DNA of 64,000 nt, taken from the NCBI RefSeq assembly GCF_030994125.1, contig NZ_CP099917.1:2560001-2624000 (forward strand), written 5' to 3'. The notes under the pieces are model-generated. The model saw only the letters and a program-made list of their open reading frames with translations. It was not told the origin of the DNA and did no database searches. This document shows, piece after piece, positions 21,709-32,400 of the stretch. The DNA is from Pseudoalteromonas xiamenensis. Its GTDB lineage: Bacteria > Pseudomonadota > Gammaproteobacteria > Enterobacterales > Alteromonadaceae. A program made the translations under genes and the position numbers. Position 1 is the stretch's first letter; each line of letters opens with the position of its first letter.

Positions 21709-23790
21709 TTAAGGAACATATTTCACGTTAAGTGTTACACCAGAGAAAGTCTTATAAGCATTTAAACCGATGTAATAAGTACCAGCACTAGGGCTTGTGA
21801 TATTACAGGTTTCAGCATTGCCGTTTTCATATGGACGACAGTCAAAGCTAGATGTTGTTGGTTGAGCACCAAATTTTACGTACATATCCGCATCACCAGA
21901 ACCACCCGAAGTCGTTACAGTGAGTGAACTCATGCCAGCAGGCACATCTACGGTGTAGTATTTCCACGTACCAGATGAAGCTGAAATGTCAGTTACCGTG
22001 CTTTCTCCACCCGTTGGTGTAGTTGTGGTGCCACCGGTTGTTTGAGCAAGTAAACTTACGCCATTGTATGCCGCATAGCCGTTCAACATAACATGGTATG
22101 TACCAGATGTTGGGTTATTGATTGTACATACTTCGTTGTTGCCTGTTTCGTATGGACGGCAATCAAATACTGACGTAGTAGGCTCTGTTCCTGCACGCAC
22201 GTACATATCTGCATCACCCGTGCCACCGCTCATCGTAAAGGTTACTTTTGACGCACCAGAAACGACGTTGTAAGTGTATTTAGTTTGGCTGCCTTTAGAA
22301 CCAGATAGGTTAGTCGCTGCCACGCCATCTTGAAGCTCATTCGTGATTGGACCACCAATGGCTTTAAGTACTGCAGCATTTGCATCAACAATACCCGTAC
22401 CACAGTTGTTGCATGTCGCTGGGAAAGAGCGCGTTGTTGTTTTCAAGATGCTTTCAATTTCATCTGGCGTTGCAGATGGCTTAGCTTGTTTGATAAGCGC
22501 AGCGACACCCGCAACGTGTGGTGCCGCCATAGAAGTACCTTGCATGTAATGGTATGTATCCGTTGACGGGCTTGATGAACCGCCATTGTGTGTTGATAAG
22601 ATACCTTGTGGATCATTAGCAAAGCTTTGCGCGCCACCTGGAGCTGCTACGTCAATAGATGTGCCGTAGTTAGAGTAGTATGCACGACCACCGTTGCGGC
22701 CTACTGACGCAACGTTCACAACGCCACTACAGTTACCAGGGTTGTAATTGTTCGCGTTGTCGTTGTCGTTACCCGCGGCGATAACAATAACTGTGCCGTT
22801 TGCACGAGCAGTGTTAATTGCAGATTGTGTTGCAGAACTACATGCACCACTGCCACCAAGACTCATGTTGATTACGCTTGCTGGGTTTGCGTTAGATGGT
22901 ACACCTGACACTGAACCACCTGAAGCCCAAACAATACCGTCAGCGATATCTGACGTTAAACCACCACACTTACCAAGTACACGTACTGGTACTACTTTCG
23001 CGTCATAAGCTACACCCGCAACACCTTCGTTGTTGTTTGTAACGGCTGCAATTGTGCCAGCTACGTGTGTTCCGTGCCAACTTGAATCTTGAGCATCATG
23101 GACATCGCCACATTCGTTTTTAGCGATAGCATCACCCGGATCTTTTGCATCGCTATCACGACCGCCGCCATCGTTCGCAACGAAGGTGTCCGAGATCATG
23201 TCGTAGCCCGGTAGAATGTTTGCGTTTAAGTCCGCATGAGGACGGTAACCTGTATCAAGAACCGCAACAACGACGCCCGCACCGGTTGATTTATCCCACG
23301 CAGAAGGCAGATTCAAACCACCCGTTGCTTCATGGTAATGCCATTGGTCGCTGTAACGTGGATCGTTTGGCGTAGCGAAAGGCTTAAGCATTTGGTCAAT
23401 TTCAATGTACTCAACGTTACCTGTAGCAACCATTTCATCCATAAACGCTTGCGCTTCTTCTGGACTTAATTTTTTACCCGCTTGTACCACGTGGTGATTT
23501 TGTAACGCCATTGAGCGTACATATTTCGCTTTAGCATGTGCTTTTGAGCTTGCGAAACCGTCGATGAATTGCTTTGCACGCGCATTCATGTCAGCCGCAT
23601 TTTGCGTTGAGAAATCACCCGCTTTTGCTGATTTGTACTTAATGATGAATTGAGTACCGCGAGTTGGTTGAGCGGCCACTTTTGCTGCAATGTCGTTCAC
23701 TGTCATTGTTGCCGCAATCGCTGGCGCTTGGAATGTTGCTGCAATAGCAAGGCTGAGTGCGCCAAGCTTAAGTTGTTTTGCTGTTATCAT
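21709..23790 (-). CDS. secreted subtilisin-like (S8) serine protease with two PPC domains
   Basis: Extracellular endoprotease of 693 residues. A signal peptide at 1-27 (through PAIAA), an inhibitory propeptide (about 28-140) and an S8 catalytic domain with D179 (VAVLDTGYR), H239 (SSWHGTHVAG) and S420 (QGTSMAAPHVAG) are visible; N341 would form the oxyanion hole. Two pre-peptidase C-terminal domains follow (about 510-590 and 610-693), each with GDADMYV and FDCRPYE. This architecture is common in marine type II-secreted proteases, whose PPC domains are usually removed during maturation. I place the start at 23790, with AGGGA upstream; a longer frame to 23880 would put 30 extra residues ahead of the signal peptide. 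Confidence 0.93.
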   Translation of the reverse strand: MITAKQLKLGALSLAIAATFQAPAIAATMTVNDIAAKVAAQPTRGTQFIIKYKSAKAGDFSTQNAADMNARAKQFIDGFASSKAHAKAKYVRSMALQNHHVVQAGKKLSPEEAQAFMDEMVATGNVEYIEIDQMLKPFATPNDPRYSDQWHYHEATGGLNLPSAWDKSTGAGVVVAVLDTGYRPHADLNANILPGYDMISDTFVANDGGGRDSDAKDPGDAIAKNECGDVHDAQDSSWHGTHVAGTIAAVTNNNEGVAGVAYDAKVVPVRVLGKCGGLTSDIADGIVWASGGSVSGVPSNANPASVINMSLGGSGACSSATQSAINTARANGTVIVIAAGNDNDNANNYNPGNCSGVVNVASVGRNGGRAYYSNYGTSIDVAAPGGAQSFANDPQGILSTHNGGSSSPSTDTYHYMQGTSMAAPHVAGVAALIKQAKPSATPDEIESILKTTTRSFPATCNNCGTGIVDANAAVLKAIGGPITNELQDGVAATNLSGSKGSQTKYTYNVVSGASKVTFTMSGGTGDADMYVRAGTEPTTSVFDCRPYETGNNEVCTINNPTSGTYHVMLNGYAAYNGVSLLAQTTGGTTTTPTGGESTVTDISASSGTWKYYTVDVPAGMSSLTVTTSGGSGDADMYVKFGAQPTTSSFDCRPYENGNAETCNITSPSAGTYYIGLNAYKTFSGVTLNVKYVP

Positions 23791-24155
23791 AATTTTCCCT
23801 AGATTGTTGTTTTGTACTTCTATCAGGGTCAAACCCTGCGAGAAGGTAAACAAAGTAAATTCAGTGTTAAATTTAACCAAGGAAAGATTAGTTATTAGTC
23901 ATATGTAAATGAGTATAAGAAGACTTCTAAATGTCTAAATTTACAGGTTTTTTTAGAGTTAATGAAAAAGGACGGGTTAGCTTATCTCATAATTATTAAA
24001 ATAATGTTAAATCAATCCATGATGGAATATAAAATTCGATAGGTTATGTTTTGTTCAGTTTGTGAATGGATGTAAACAAAACAGGCGATAAGGAAATACT
24101 TTAGACTCTGTTATACTACGCTAGTATTAAAAGTAACTAGATGTAGGTCAATAAA
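23791..24155. other. divergent promoter region of the protease and the YhiN-like gene
   Basis: 365 bases. The protease leader carries a small hairpin, CAGGGT/ACCCTG, at about 23827-23841 in the minus direction. On the plus strand TATACT at about 24112 may be the -10 box of the flavoprotein gene, but no good -35 is seen. The middle part is AT-rich. No additional ORF with a start signal. Confidence 0.4.
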
Positions 24156-25337
24156 TTGAATTTTGATGTTGTGGTTCTTGGCGCAGGCGCTGCAGGATTA
24201 ATGTGTGCAGCGCAAGCTGGCTATCGTGGAAGACAAGTAGCGGTAGTAGATATGGGTAAGAAAGCAGGACGTAAAATACTCATCAGTGGAGGTGGTCGTT
24301 GCAACTTCACCAATGAAAATGCCACTCCAGCCAACTACTTATGCCAAAATCCTCACTTCGTTAAAAGTTGCCTAAGTCGCTACACTCAGCATGATTTTAT
24401 TGAGCTGGTGGACCGACACGGACTTGCCTACCATCATAAAACCTTGGGTCAGTTGTTTTGTGACAACAGCGCGCAAGACATCGTGGATATTTTACTGACT
24501 GAATGTGAGTGGGCAGGCGTTGAATTGCTTTTGAGACGAGAAGTGCTGTCGGTGAGCAAAACAGACGAAGGTTACACACTTAAAACGTCTGAAGGGGAGA
24601 TAGGTTGCGCTTCTCTTGTGATTGCGGCTGGTGGTCTAACAATGCCAAAGCTTGGAGCAACACCCATTGGCTATCAAGTCGCTCAACAGTTTGGTTTAAC
24701 AGTACACCCTACAACAGCCGCTTTGGTCCCTCTCACACTTCATGACCATGATAAGCAACGGTTTGAAGGATTGTCGGGGGTGAGTATTGACAGTCTCGTT
24801 AGCAGTGAATCGGGCGTGTCTTTCCGTGAAAATATTTTATTTACGCACAGAGGCTTATCGGGTCCGGCCATTTTACAAATTTCCAGTTTTTGGCAAGCTG
24901 GACAGGCTGTCACCATCAATCTACTGCCTGATAATTCCATTGAAGCGTTGATAGCGGCATGGAGAGCTCAAAGCCCACAAAAGTCATTCAAAAATGCACT
25001 TGCGACGTTATTACCAAAGCGATTCGTGGAAATTCTTACAGAGCAACAGGAAATCCCCGACAAAGCACTTAATCAACTCAATCATGCGGAGTTGGCGCAA
25101 ATTGCCCAAACGATTCATCAGTGGCAAATTAAACCAAATGGCACAGAAGGCTATCGCACCGCTGAGGTAACGCTTGGAGGTGTCGATGTCGATGAGCTTT
25201 CTAGCAAAACCTTTGAAGCCAAAAAAGCACCAGGACTTTATTTTATTGGTGAAGTCACTGACGTAACCGGTTGGTTAGGCGGGTATAATTTCCAATATGC
25301 GTGGAGCAGTGGTTGGTGCTGTGGACAGTATTGTTAA
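24156..25337 (+). CDS. NAD(P)/FAD-dependent oxidoreductase, HI0933/YhiN family
   Basis: 393-residue flavoprotein. The FAD-binding loop is VVVLGAGAAGLMCAAQAGYR at the N-terminus, followed by KAGRKILISGGGRCNFTNEN, the family hallmark. The C-terminal part reads EVTLGGVDVDEL and TDVTGWLGGYNFQYAWSSG. The family is conserved but its physiological substrate is not established. The start is a TTG at 24156 that places the Rossmann motif at the usual distance; TAGGT lies upstream. It is the last core gene before the accessory island. Confidence 0.88.
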   Translation: MNFDVVVLGAGAAGLMCAAQAGYRGRQVAVVDMGKKAGRKILISGGGRCNFTNENATPANYLCQNPHFVKSCLSRYTQHDFIELVDRHGLAYHHKTLGQLFCDNSAQDIVDILLTECEWAGVELLLRREVLSVSKTDEGYTLKTSEGEIGCASLVIAAGGLTMPKLGATPIGYQVAQQFGLTVHPTTAALVPLTLHDHDKQRFEGLSGVSIDSLVSSESGVSFRENILFTHRGLSGPAILQISSFWQAGQAVTINLLPDNSIEALIAAWRAQSPQKSFKNALATLLPKRFVEILTEQQEIPDKALNQLNHAELAQIAQTIHQWQIKPNGTEGYRTAEVTLGGVDVDELSSKTFEAKKAPGLYFIGEVTDVTGWLGGYNFQYAWSSGWCCGQYC

Positions 25338-25346
25338 TGATTTGAG

Positions 25347-25361
25347 TTAATTAAAACGAAG
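25347..25361. repeat. 15-base sequence repeated in inverted form at 34116-34130
   Basis: TTAATTAAAACGAAG here and its exact reverse complement at 34116-34130 bracket the restriction-modification island. A match of this length could arise by chance in 64 kb, so a link to mobility is only a suggestion. Confidence 0.35.
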
Positions 25362-25406
25362 ACAATTGAAATCACACAGAAGACAATCTCCGAGTAAACC
25401 ATGTAC

Positions 25407-25440
25407 TAAAAAGGCTTAATTTATTGAAAGTTAAGCCTTA
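25407..25440 (-). terminator. terminator of the hsd operon
   Basis: Read on the minus strand: AAGGCTTAA, an 11-base loop, TTAAGCCTT, then TTTAG. It lies 51 bases past the hsdM stop. Confidence 0.8.
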
Positions 25441-25491
25441 AATATTGTCATCATTTTATTGTTAATGAAAATTAATATATAAAATCTATAG

Positions 25492-27132
25492 TTATCTGGG
25501 CAACAAAGGCAAACCAAGTTCTTTGAGGAAGCTATTATGTTTGTCTAAGGCTTCATTGATATCTTTTTCAATATCAACTAGCTTCTTATGCTCTGCTTGT
25601 AAATCCACCTTAGCTTCAGCTTTAGCCGTACTTACATATCTTGAGATATTCAAGTTGAAATCATTCTTCTCGATCTCTTCCGTTGAGACTCGGCGAGAAT
25701 AGCGTTCTTCTTGATCTCTAAATCTATAGGTATCGACTATCTTTTGAATGTCTTCTGGGCGAAGCTTATTCTGGCGTTTACCCTTTTCGAAGTTCTCTTC
25801 ATCACTAGCATTGATAAACAAAACATCATCGTACTTCTTGCATTTTTTTAGTACGAGAATACAAACAGGGATACCCGTTGAGAAAAACAGGTTAGAAGGT
25901 AAGCCGATAACAGTATCAATGTGCCCATCTTTTAATAGCTTGCTGCGTATACGTTGTTCCGCCCCACCTCTAAACAAGACACCATGAGGCAAAATAATAG
26001 CCATCGTGCCTTCATCACTTAAAAAGTGGAAACCATGCAATAGAAAAGCAAAATCAGCCGCAGATTTAGGAGCTATACCGTGATTTTTGAAACGGAAATC
26101 TTCTTTAAACTCAGCTCTGTCTGATTCCCATCGATAACTAAATGGTGGGTTAGCGACTACAGCATCGAACTTAAGTTTTTTAGCTGGGTTCTTTTCATTC
26201 AGCAACTCCCAATCATTTAATAGTGTATCCCCATGAAAAATATTAAATTCAGTATCTTTTACCCCATGGAGTAACATGTTCATACGAGCTAAGTTATAGG
26301 TGGTAATATTTTTTTCTTGTCCGTAAATCTTACCTATACTACCACCAGTCTTAACAATATTATTTCGTATGTTGAGTAGTAGCGAACCAGATCCACAAGT
26401 AAAGTCTAAAACCTTATTCAAACTTTTCTTTTTACCCGTTCTAGGCTCTTGACTATCTAGAGTTACTATTTCTGACAGAATTGTTGATACTGGCTGGGGA
26501 GTATAAAACTCTCCTGCTTTTTTACCGCCATTCGCAGCAAATTCTCCAATAAGGTATTCATACGCATTACCTAACGTATCAGTATCTATAGAGAACTGAG
26601 CAATACCATCGGAAACCTTTTGAATAATTGTGCATAGCTTTGCATTACGATCTGATGGTTTTTTCCCTAACTTTTCTGAGTTTAAGTTGATCTCGGAAAA
26701 CAAGCCTTGAAAGCTACTATTAAAGCTTTCATTTTCAATGTACTTAAATCCTTCTTCTAACGTCTTGAGTAACTCATCATCTTGAACCCTTGCCATTTCA
26801 GCGATACTTGACCATAAATGCTCAGGCTTAATAATGTAATGCAACTTCCGGCGCATTTGCGATTCAAAAAACGAGATATCATCAGGGTTTTCGTCATACC
26901 ACACTTCCAATGGGTTAGACATTTTTAAATCCCTGAGAACATCTTTAGGTAAGTCTAGGTAGTCTTTTCCTAACTCTTTCTTAGCTGCGGCTTCAAAGTT
27001 ATCAGATAAGTAACGTAAAAATAGAAAAGAAAGCATGTAGTCACGGAAATCATCGGCATTCATTGCACCACGCAAAGTGTCCGCGATATCCCACAGAGTT
27101 TTACCTAACTTGTTTAATTGTTCTTGAGTCAT
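25492..27132 (-). CDS. hsdM: type I restriction-modification methyltransferase subunit HsdM
   Basis: DNA adenine-N6 methyltransferase subunit of 546 residues. The SAM-binding motif is VLDFTCGSGSLLLNI, the catalytic motif IV is NPPF (328-331), and GEFYTPQPVSTIL is the type I signature before motif I. N-terminal helical DNA-clasp region begins LNKLGKTLWDIADTLRGAM. Closest by overall look to type IC M subunits. It is the last gene of the operon, starting 11 bases after the prrC stop with AGGCGGG as ribosome site. Having hsdM last and away from hsdS is unusual. Confidence 0.93.
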   Translation of the reverse strand: MTQEQLNKLGKTLWDIADTLRGAMNADDFRDYMLSFLFLRYLSDNFEAAAKKELGKDYLDLPKDVLRDLKMSNPLEVWYDENPDDISFFESQMRRKLHYIIKPEHLWSSIAEMARVQDDELLKTLEEGFKYIENESFNSSFQGLFSEINLNSEKLGKKPSDRNAKLCTIIQKVSDGIAQFSIDTDTLGNAYEYLIGEFAANGGKKAGEFYTPQPVSTILSEIVTLDSQEPRTGKKKSLNKVLDFTCGSGSLLLNIRNNIVKTGGSIGKIYGQEKNITTYNLARMNMLLHGVKDTEFNIFHGDTLLNDWELLNEKNPAKKLKFDAVVANPPFSYRWESDRAEFKEDFRFKNHGIAPKSAADFAFLLHGFHFLSDEGTMAIILPHGVLFRGGAEQRIRSKLLKDGHIDTVIGLPSNLFFSTGIPVCILVLKKCKKYDDVLFINASDEENFEKGKRQNKLRPEDIQKIVDTYRFRDQEERYSRRVSTEEIEKNDFNLNISRYVSTAKAEAKVDLQAEHKKLVDIEKDINEALDKHNSFLKELGLPLLPR

Positions 27133-27143
27133 AACTTTCCCGC

Positions 27144-28214
27144 CTAAAATTTGAAATGATACATTTCAATCAACTTACTGAATATCATTTTAAAATCAGA
27201 CTGTTCAGTCTCATTCATCATTTCAGTCTGATAATAATATGGTGTTTTGTGTGAGTGTGTATTAACAAGCTCCATTAATGATTCAACACCTTCAAATCCT
27301 AACTTTCCGAGAACTCGCCCCGAACTACCACTTCCCTGAAATGACGAAATATTCTCCAAAAGCTGCCTAAGTAACGCAAAATGATAGGTATAAAGTTGCT
27401 CATTTATAGCTTCATTAAGAACTTGGAGTAAGTGTAAATGATAAAGAAAAACATTTCTTTTTGTTTCCTCCAACACTATATCACCACCTGAACGCTTTAA
27501 TACTCGACATGTCGTCAAGTTTCTGTAACGCCCACTCTTTTCACCATTAAACAAACGATTAGCTAAAATAGAAAACAAGCCTATATGGTGAGTGGTTATT
27601 ATTATTTTTTTCTTTTCATAGTGAGATTCTATTTGTTCAAAAATAGTGTCTGCCGTAATAAATATGTTATTTTCATCTAAACTAGATACAGGATCATCAA
27701 TAAAAAGATGAGCATCCTGTTTATCAGCCCAGCCATCAACATCAAGCAACGCCAGATAAAAACACCATATAAAAATACTTTCTTCTCCTCTAGAAATTTT
27801 TATAGGGTTATTCTTATCTACATCATCTAAAGTATAGAAACTTATAGACTCAATGCCTTTTTCAATATCCTCGAACAAATTAAATTCAAACTTAAATCGA
27901 GCATTATATAACGCCAACTTACTCTCAATAACTTTAGGGTCATCAGAAATAAAACTATGAAACTGATTAAGGTTGCTTGGTAATAATGAGAGTTTAACAT
28001 TAAACCCATCATTATCTTCATCATTATCCCAGTGAAATAAATCTTCACTATAGGCATTATAATAAACTCCAGCGTGTTGACCCTCATTATTTTCTTTGGT
28101 TACATTTTTATAAGCCACTGACAACTGAGTTTTACCAGTCCCATTAAAAGCATAAATAAGAACGATCGCTTCCTTCATATCGCTTATTTTATTTGCAACT
28201 TCCATTAAGTTCAT
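27144..28214 (-). CDS. prrC: PrrC-family tRNA anticodon nuclease
   Basis: 356-residue suicide ribonuclease. In E. coli, PrrC cleaves tRNA-Lys in the anticodon when phage T4 Stp disturbs the type IC enzyme that keeps it latent. The N-terminal ABC-like NTPase has Walker A AFNGTGKT (22-29), the PrrC-typical YYNAYSEDLFHWDND (51-65), signature SRGEES (141-146) and Walker B LFIDDPVSSLDENN (170-183). The C-terminal nuclease part has R283 and E287 (LLRQLLEN) with H320/H322 in NTHSHK, matching the R-E-H triad of PrrC (Arg320, Glu324, His356). It overlaps the hsdS stop by four bases (ATGA). It is much shorter than RloC and lacks its zinc-hook coiled coil. Confidence 0.88.
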   Translation of the reverse strand: MNLMEVANKISDMKEAIVLIYAFNGTGKTQLSVAYKNVTKENNEGQHAGVYYNAYSEDLFHWDNDEDNDGFNVKLSLLPSNLNQFHSFISDDPKVIESKLALYNARFKFEFNLFEDIEKGIESISFYTLDDVDKNNPIKISRGEESIFIWCFYLALLDVDGWADKQDAHLFIDDPVSSLDENNIFITADTIFEQIESHYEKKKIIITTHHIGLFSILANRLFNGEKSGRYRNLTTCRVLKRSGGDIVLEETKRNVFLYHLHLLQVLNEAINEQLYTYHFALLRQLLENISSFQGSGSSGRVLGKLGFEGVESLMELVNTHSHKTPYYYQTEMMNETEQSDFKMIFSKLIEMYHFKF

Positions 28215-29416
28215 TCACTAACTCTCTCTAAATAAGGAAATATACGTTGCACCAAGCCTTTTTTATGAGCTTTAAGAGCTTCTATCTTTTTATTTAGTGC
28301 GCTTATCAACTCATCAATAGAAGACAATATATCTGCTATTCTTTTTTGTTCTTTTTCTTCAGGAACCATCAGTACGACCTTGGAAAAAGTAGCTTTATTG
28401 ATAATAGGCACAGCTTGCTTTCCTGCTAGCTCAGATATAGTTAGCGAATGGAAGCTTAGCAAATAATATAAAAAATCATCATCATATCCTGGAAAAGCAG
28501 TTATGGCATTTATTTGTTGGTTTGTAGCACAGTCGTATTTAACTTGAGCGGTCTTTCCTATTGTTGAACCAATACAAACAAAAAGAACACTACCACTTTG
28601 CACTACTCTTGATTTACGAATCCCCTCTGTTGTAAGTGTTGATTTTGTTGTTTCAATAAATCTATTTTCAGAAATATCTGCGGGTGAAACAAATAAGTGC
28701 TCACCACCATAGTATTCTCTATGCGAAGTACTTGGAGTACTCCCTGTGACTACCATCCCCATTTTAGCTATCGATGCAGGTTTCCAATCGCCCTCAAAAT
28801 CACTAAACCTCAATTCAGGCACCCTTTTTCCCTCTTCTGGAAAGAGTTTCTGTATCAAGCCTTTTTTGTGTAATTTTAATGAATCTGATTTTTTCGTATT
28901 TGTTGTAATCAAGCCATCTATCGAGACAAGACAATCAGCTATTTTTTGCTGTTCTTTTTCTACTAGAGGGACATGTGTATCAACTCTATACAAATTATCT
29001 ACAGATAGCCCCGGTTGAGCTTGTCCTGTCGCAAACCGATTTAAATTTAACCTACATAATTCGTAATAAAGCCATGAGTTATCAACTCCTTCCTTGGGTT
29101 CCACGACTACAGCATGCTCGGTCGCATGAAATTTTCCAGATACAAAATTAATGTTTCCGCACAGCGCACCTTGGCGACCTATAAGAGAATAGTTACCATT
29201 ATGTGTAAATGATTCAGTGAAACCACGTAAACCGTTACCACCATAACAAGGATACAAACTATCGTCCTTTTCACTCTTGATATTGGCAGCTTTAACAAAC
29301 TTTCCAGCTTGCAGATCACAGACTTCTTCCAATATCTTAGGCTTCCATCCATCTTGTTCTACAAATTCAGGGAACCTTAGTTCAGGTACTAAAGTTGGAT
29401 ACTCAATCTTACTCAT
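28211..29416 (-). CDS. hsdS: type I restriction-modification specificity subunit HsdS
   Basis: 401-residue DNA-recognition subunit with an internal repeat. VPELRF occurs at 10-15 and 199-204, EKEQ(Q/K)(K/R)IAD at 153-161 and 354-362, and HKKGL(I/V)Q(K/R)(L/I)FP at 183-193 and 384-394. Two target recognition domains (about 20-150 and 210-350) alternate with two conserved helical spacers, so the recognition site should be bipartite. Both halves look intact. It overlaps the end of hsdR by eight bases (ATGAGTAA) and the start of prrC by four. The target sequence cannot be read from the protein. Confidence 0.93.
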   Translation of the reverse strand: MSKIEYPTLVPELRFPEFVEQDGWKPKILEEVCDLQAGKFVKAANIKSEKDDSLYPCYGGNGLRGFTESFTHNGNYSLIGRQGALCGNINFVSGKFHATEHAVVVEPKEGVDNSWLYYELCRLNLNRFATGQAQPGLSVDNLYRVDTHVPLVEKEQQKIADCLVSIDGLITTNTKKSDSLKLHKKGLIQKLFPEEGKRVPELRFSDFEGDWKPASIAKMGMVVTGSTPSTSHREYYGGEHLFVSPADISENRFIETTKSTLTTEGIRKSRVVQSGSVLFVCIGSTIGKTAQVKYDCATNQQINAITAFPGYDDDFLYYLLSFHSLTISELAGKQAVPIINKATFSKVVLMVPEEKEQKRIADILSSIDELISALNKKIEALKAHKKGLVQRIFPYLERVSE

Positions 29417-32400
29417 AAGCTGCTAACCCGGATATTTCACGCCCTTGGGCTAGTTTATGTAGATAAGGAACCAAATCTTCCATTAATGCTAACTCTTTCT
29501 TCGTACGTTCTTTCCAGCCAAGATCTAGTGGCTCTAACAGATCCCCCAGCTTCTCGCCATCGAAAATCATTCGTCCCATAATTCCATCAACAAACGCCTG
29601 TAAACTTTCTGTAGCTAAACCGTGCTTTATAGCCATGTCATTGAGTTCATTGGTAGCCTTTTTCATTTTAAATGCTTGGTAGCCTGCATGAATTTGTGAC
29701 ACATCTAATGCCTCACCAGAAGGTAAACTATGAATATAAGCAATCAGCTCATCGCGCTCAGACATCAAATTCGCTTGCGAGCAGATTAAATCGATGAGTT
29801 GCTGACGAGTCATGCTTTGCTTACTTGTTCCCTGAGTCGATTTAGCAATTAATCCCATGATGTAGTCGTAATCGATTAAAGCGGATGCAAACAACACAAA
29901 CTCAAACTCTAGCTGTTCGACTTCTTCAGGCAAGTCTCCCGTACCTTTATTCGTGTCTAGCTTCCGTTTTAAGTCTTTGGCTGTTTCTAAATACGCACCT
30001 TTAAAACCACGCAAGGTATCGATTGGTAATGTCTCTGCAACCTGAACTTTCTGTTCGTCATCGAGTTCTGTGTACTGCTCTAGTTGGTTCTTAAATTTTT
30101 GTACTTCTTTGAAGTGATTAATAAAAGAAGCTCTTTGCGCGTCACCTTGAAGGTTTGTCACTTCTGAAGGCTCACATGCTAAGCCTTGCTTTTGCATGAA
30201 AACTTCTAGCTTATCAACCGCTTCTTTATATTTTTCAACAACTACAGGCGCAGGATCTACCAACCAAACCTGTTCAGCACCTTCTTCTTTTTTACCAGAA
30301 AAAAGTTTAATCGCTTCATTAACTTCTTTTTCTTGACCTCGGAAATCTAAAATATTCCCCCAAGGCTTACTATCATTCAATACACGGTTAGTACGTGAAA
30401 ATGCTTGTATAAGACCATGGTGTTTTAGGTTCTTATCCACGTATAGAGTGTTCAGGTATTTGGAATCAAAACCTGTCAATAACATATCAACGACGATGAC
30501 GATATCGATCTTGTTTTTATGTGGATAATCAGCATTGTCGTATTGCTGATCTTTAATCCGCTGCTGAACGTCTTGGTAATAAAGGTCAAATTCATTGATA
30601 GTATGATTCGTTGAATATTGATGGTTGTAGCTATTAATAATATCGATTAAAGCTTGCTTCTTACGCTCAGGCTCTACTTCGTTATCGGCTTTTTCTTGTG
30701 GGAGATCTTCCTGTAATTGTTGGATATCTTTCACATTTCGAGCGAGTGTATTTAAATCTGAATCTTCTTTATCCTTATCACTTAGCTGTGCTGGCGGCGA
30801 AAACACACAAGCAATATTCAACGGAACATAGTCTTCAGACTCTGAGGCTTTAAGCTCTTGCTGGATCTTAAACTCTTCGAAGTATTCAATTGCATGATTG
30901 ATAGAAGCCGTTGCTAGAATGGCATTGAATCGACGGTGATTCGTCACAGCATCATGCTTCTCTAGTATCTCTTGAACGACAGCCCGTGGTGGAGGTGTAA
31001 CTCTTGTCACCGTGGCTTCAGCTTCATCATTGCTGGCGTCTGCTAGTTGCTTGCTCGCAGAATGTTTGCCAAAAAAGTCAATATGGAAGCTTAGAACGTT
31101 CTTATCTTCAATTGCATGAGTAATCGTATAGTGGTGTAGCTCTTGCTCAAAGATACTCTCAGTGGTTTTAAAGGAACCCACATTGCCATCGATTTGAGTA
31201 TACGTTGAGTTTTTCTCGAATATAGGAGTACCTGTAAAGCCAAACAATTGTGCTTCAGGGAAAAACTCTTTAATCGCTTTATGGTTTTCACCAAACTGAG
31301 AGCGGTGACACTCATCAAAGATAAAAACAATACGCTTATCTCGTAATGGCTCTAATCGCTCTTTGAAGGTTTTCTTACCCTCTTTCAGTTTACTCTGGTT
31401 GCGCTTGCTGTTTTCATCTAGCGCTAAGCCGAGTTTCTGGATCGTTGTAACGATGACTTTATCAGCATAGTCCTCTGACAACATACGACGAACTAACGTT
31501 TCTGTATTGGTGTTCTCTTCCACACAGCCGTCTTGAAACTTATTAAATTCTTCTCGGGTTTGACGATCCAAGTCTTTTCTGTCGACGACAAACAAACACT
31601 TTTCAATATCAGGATTATCTTTAAGTAACGTTGACGCTTTAAACGACGTTAGTGTTTTTCCTGATCCTGTTGTATGCCAGATATAGCCATTTCCTCGCCC
31701 TTCATGGATACAATCAACAATAGCTTCCACCGCATAGATTTGATACGGACGCATAACCAGAAGCTTTTGTTCCGATTGAACCAGTACCATATAGCGACTG
31801 ATCATCTGACCAAGAGTACACTTCGCTAAGAAGGCATCGGCAAAGTCATGTAAGTGCGAGATTTTACGGTTATTCTCATTAGCTAGTTGATAAACAGGTA
31901 AAAAGCGCTCATCAGCATTGAAGCTAAAATGCTCATTACGGTTGTTAGCAAAGTAATAAGTGTGGTGTTCATTGCTAACAATAAACATCTGAATGAAACA
32001 CATCAGTGTATTGGTATAGCCATTGCCAATATCGTTTTTGTAATCAACGATTTGTTCCATAGCTCGACGAGTCACAATGTCGTAACTCTTCAGCTCAATC
32101 TGCACCGTAGGCACACCATTGATCAATAAAATCACATCGTAACGGTGATTGCTCTCATCCGTATTCATGCGCAATTGATTGATAACTTCAAACTCATTTT
32201 TACACCAGTCTTTGATATTCACTAAGGTGTAATGCAGCGGTGTGCCATCCTCACGCTGAAAGTAACCACGTTCACGTAGCGTTTGAGCAGCTTCAAATAC
32301 ATCAGCCGTAATGATGTCTTGATACAAACGCTCAAATTCATTGTCAGTAAGGTTGACGAAGTTTAAGGCCTCAAATTTTTTACGAAAGTTCTGCTTCAAG

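Noticed and set aside
23791..23880. 30-residue N-terminal extension of the S8 protease
   Set aside because: It would precede the signal peptide; the internal ATG at 23790 has a ribosome site and gives a normal secreted protein.
27144..28214. RloC or generic AAA ATPase instead of PrrC
   Set aside because: RloC is about twice as long, with a zinc-hook coiled coil; this protein has PrrC length and PrrC-specific blocks.
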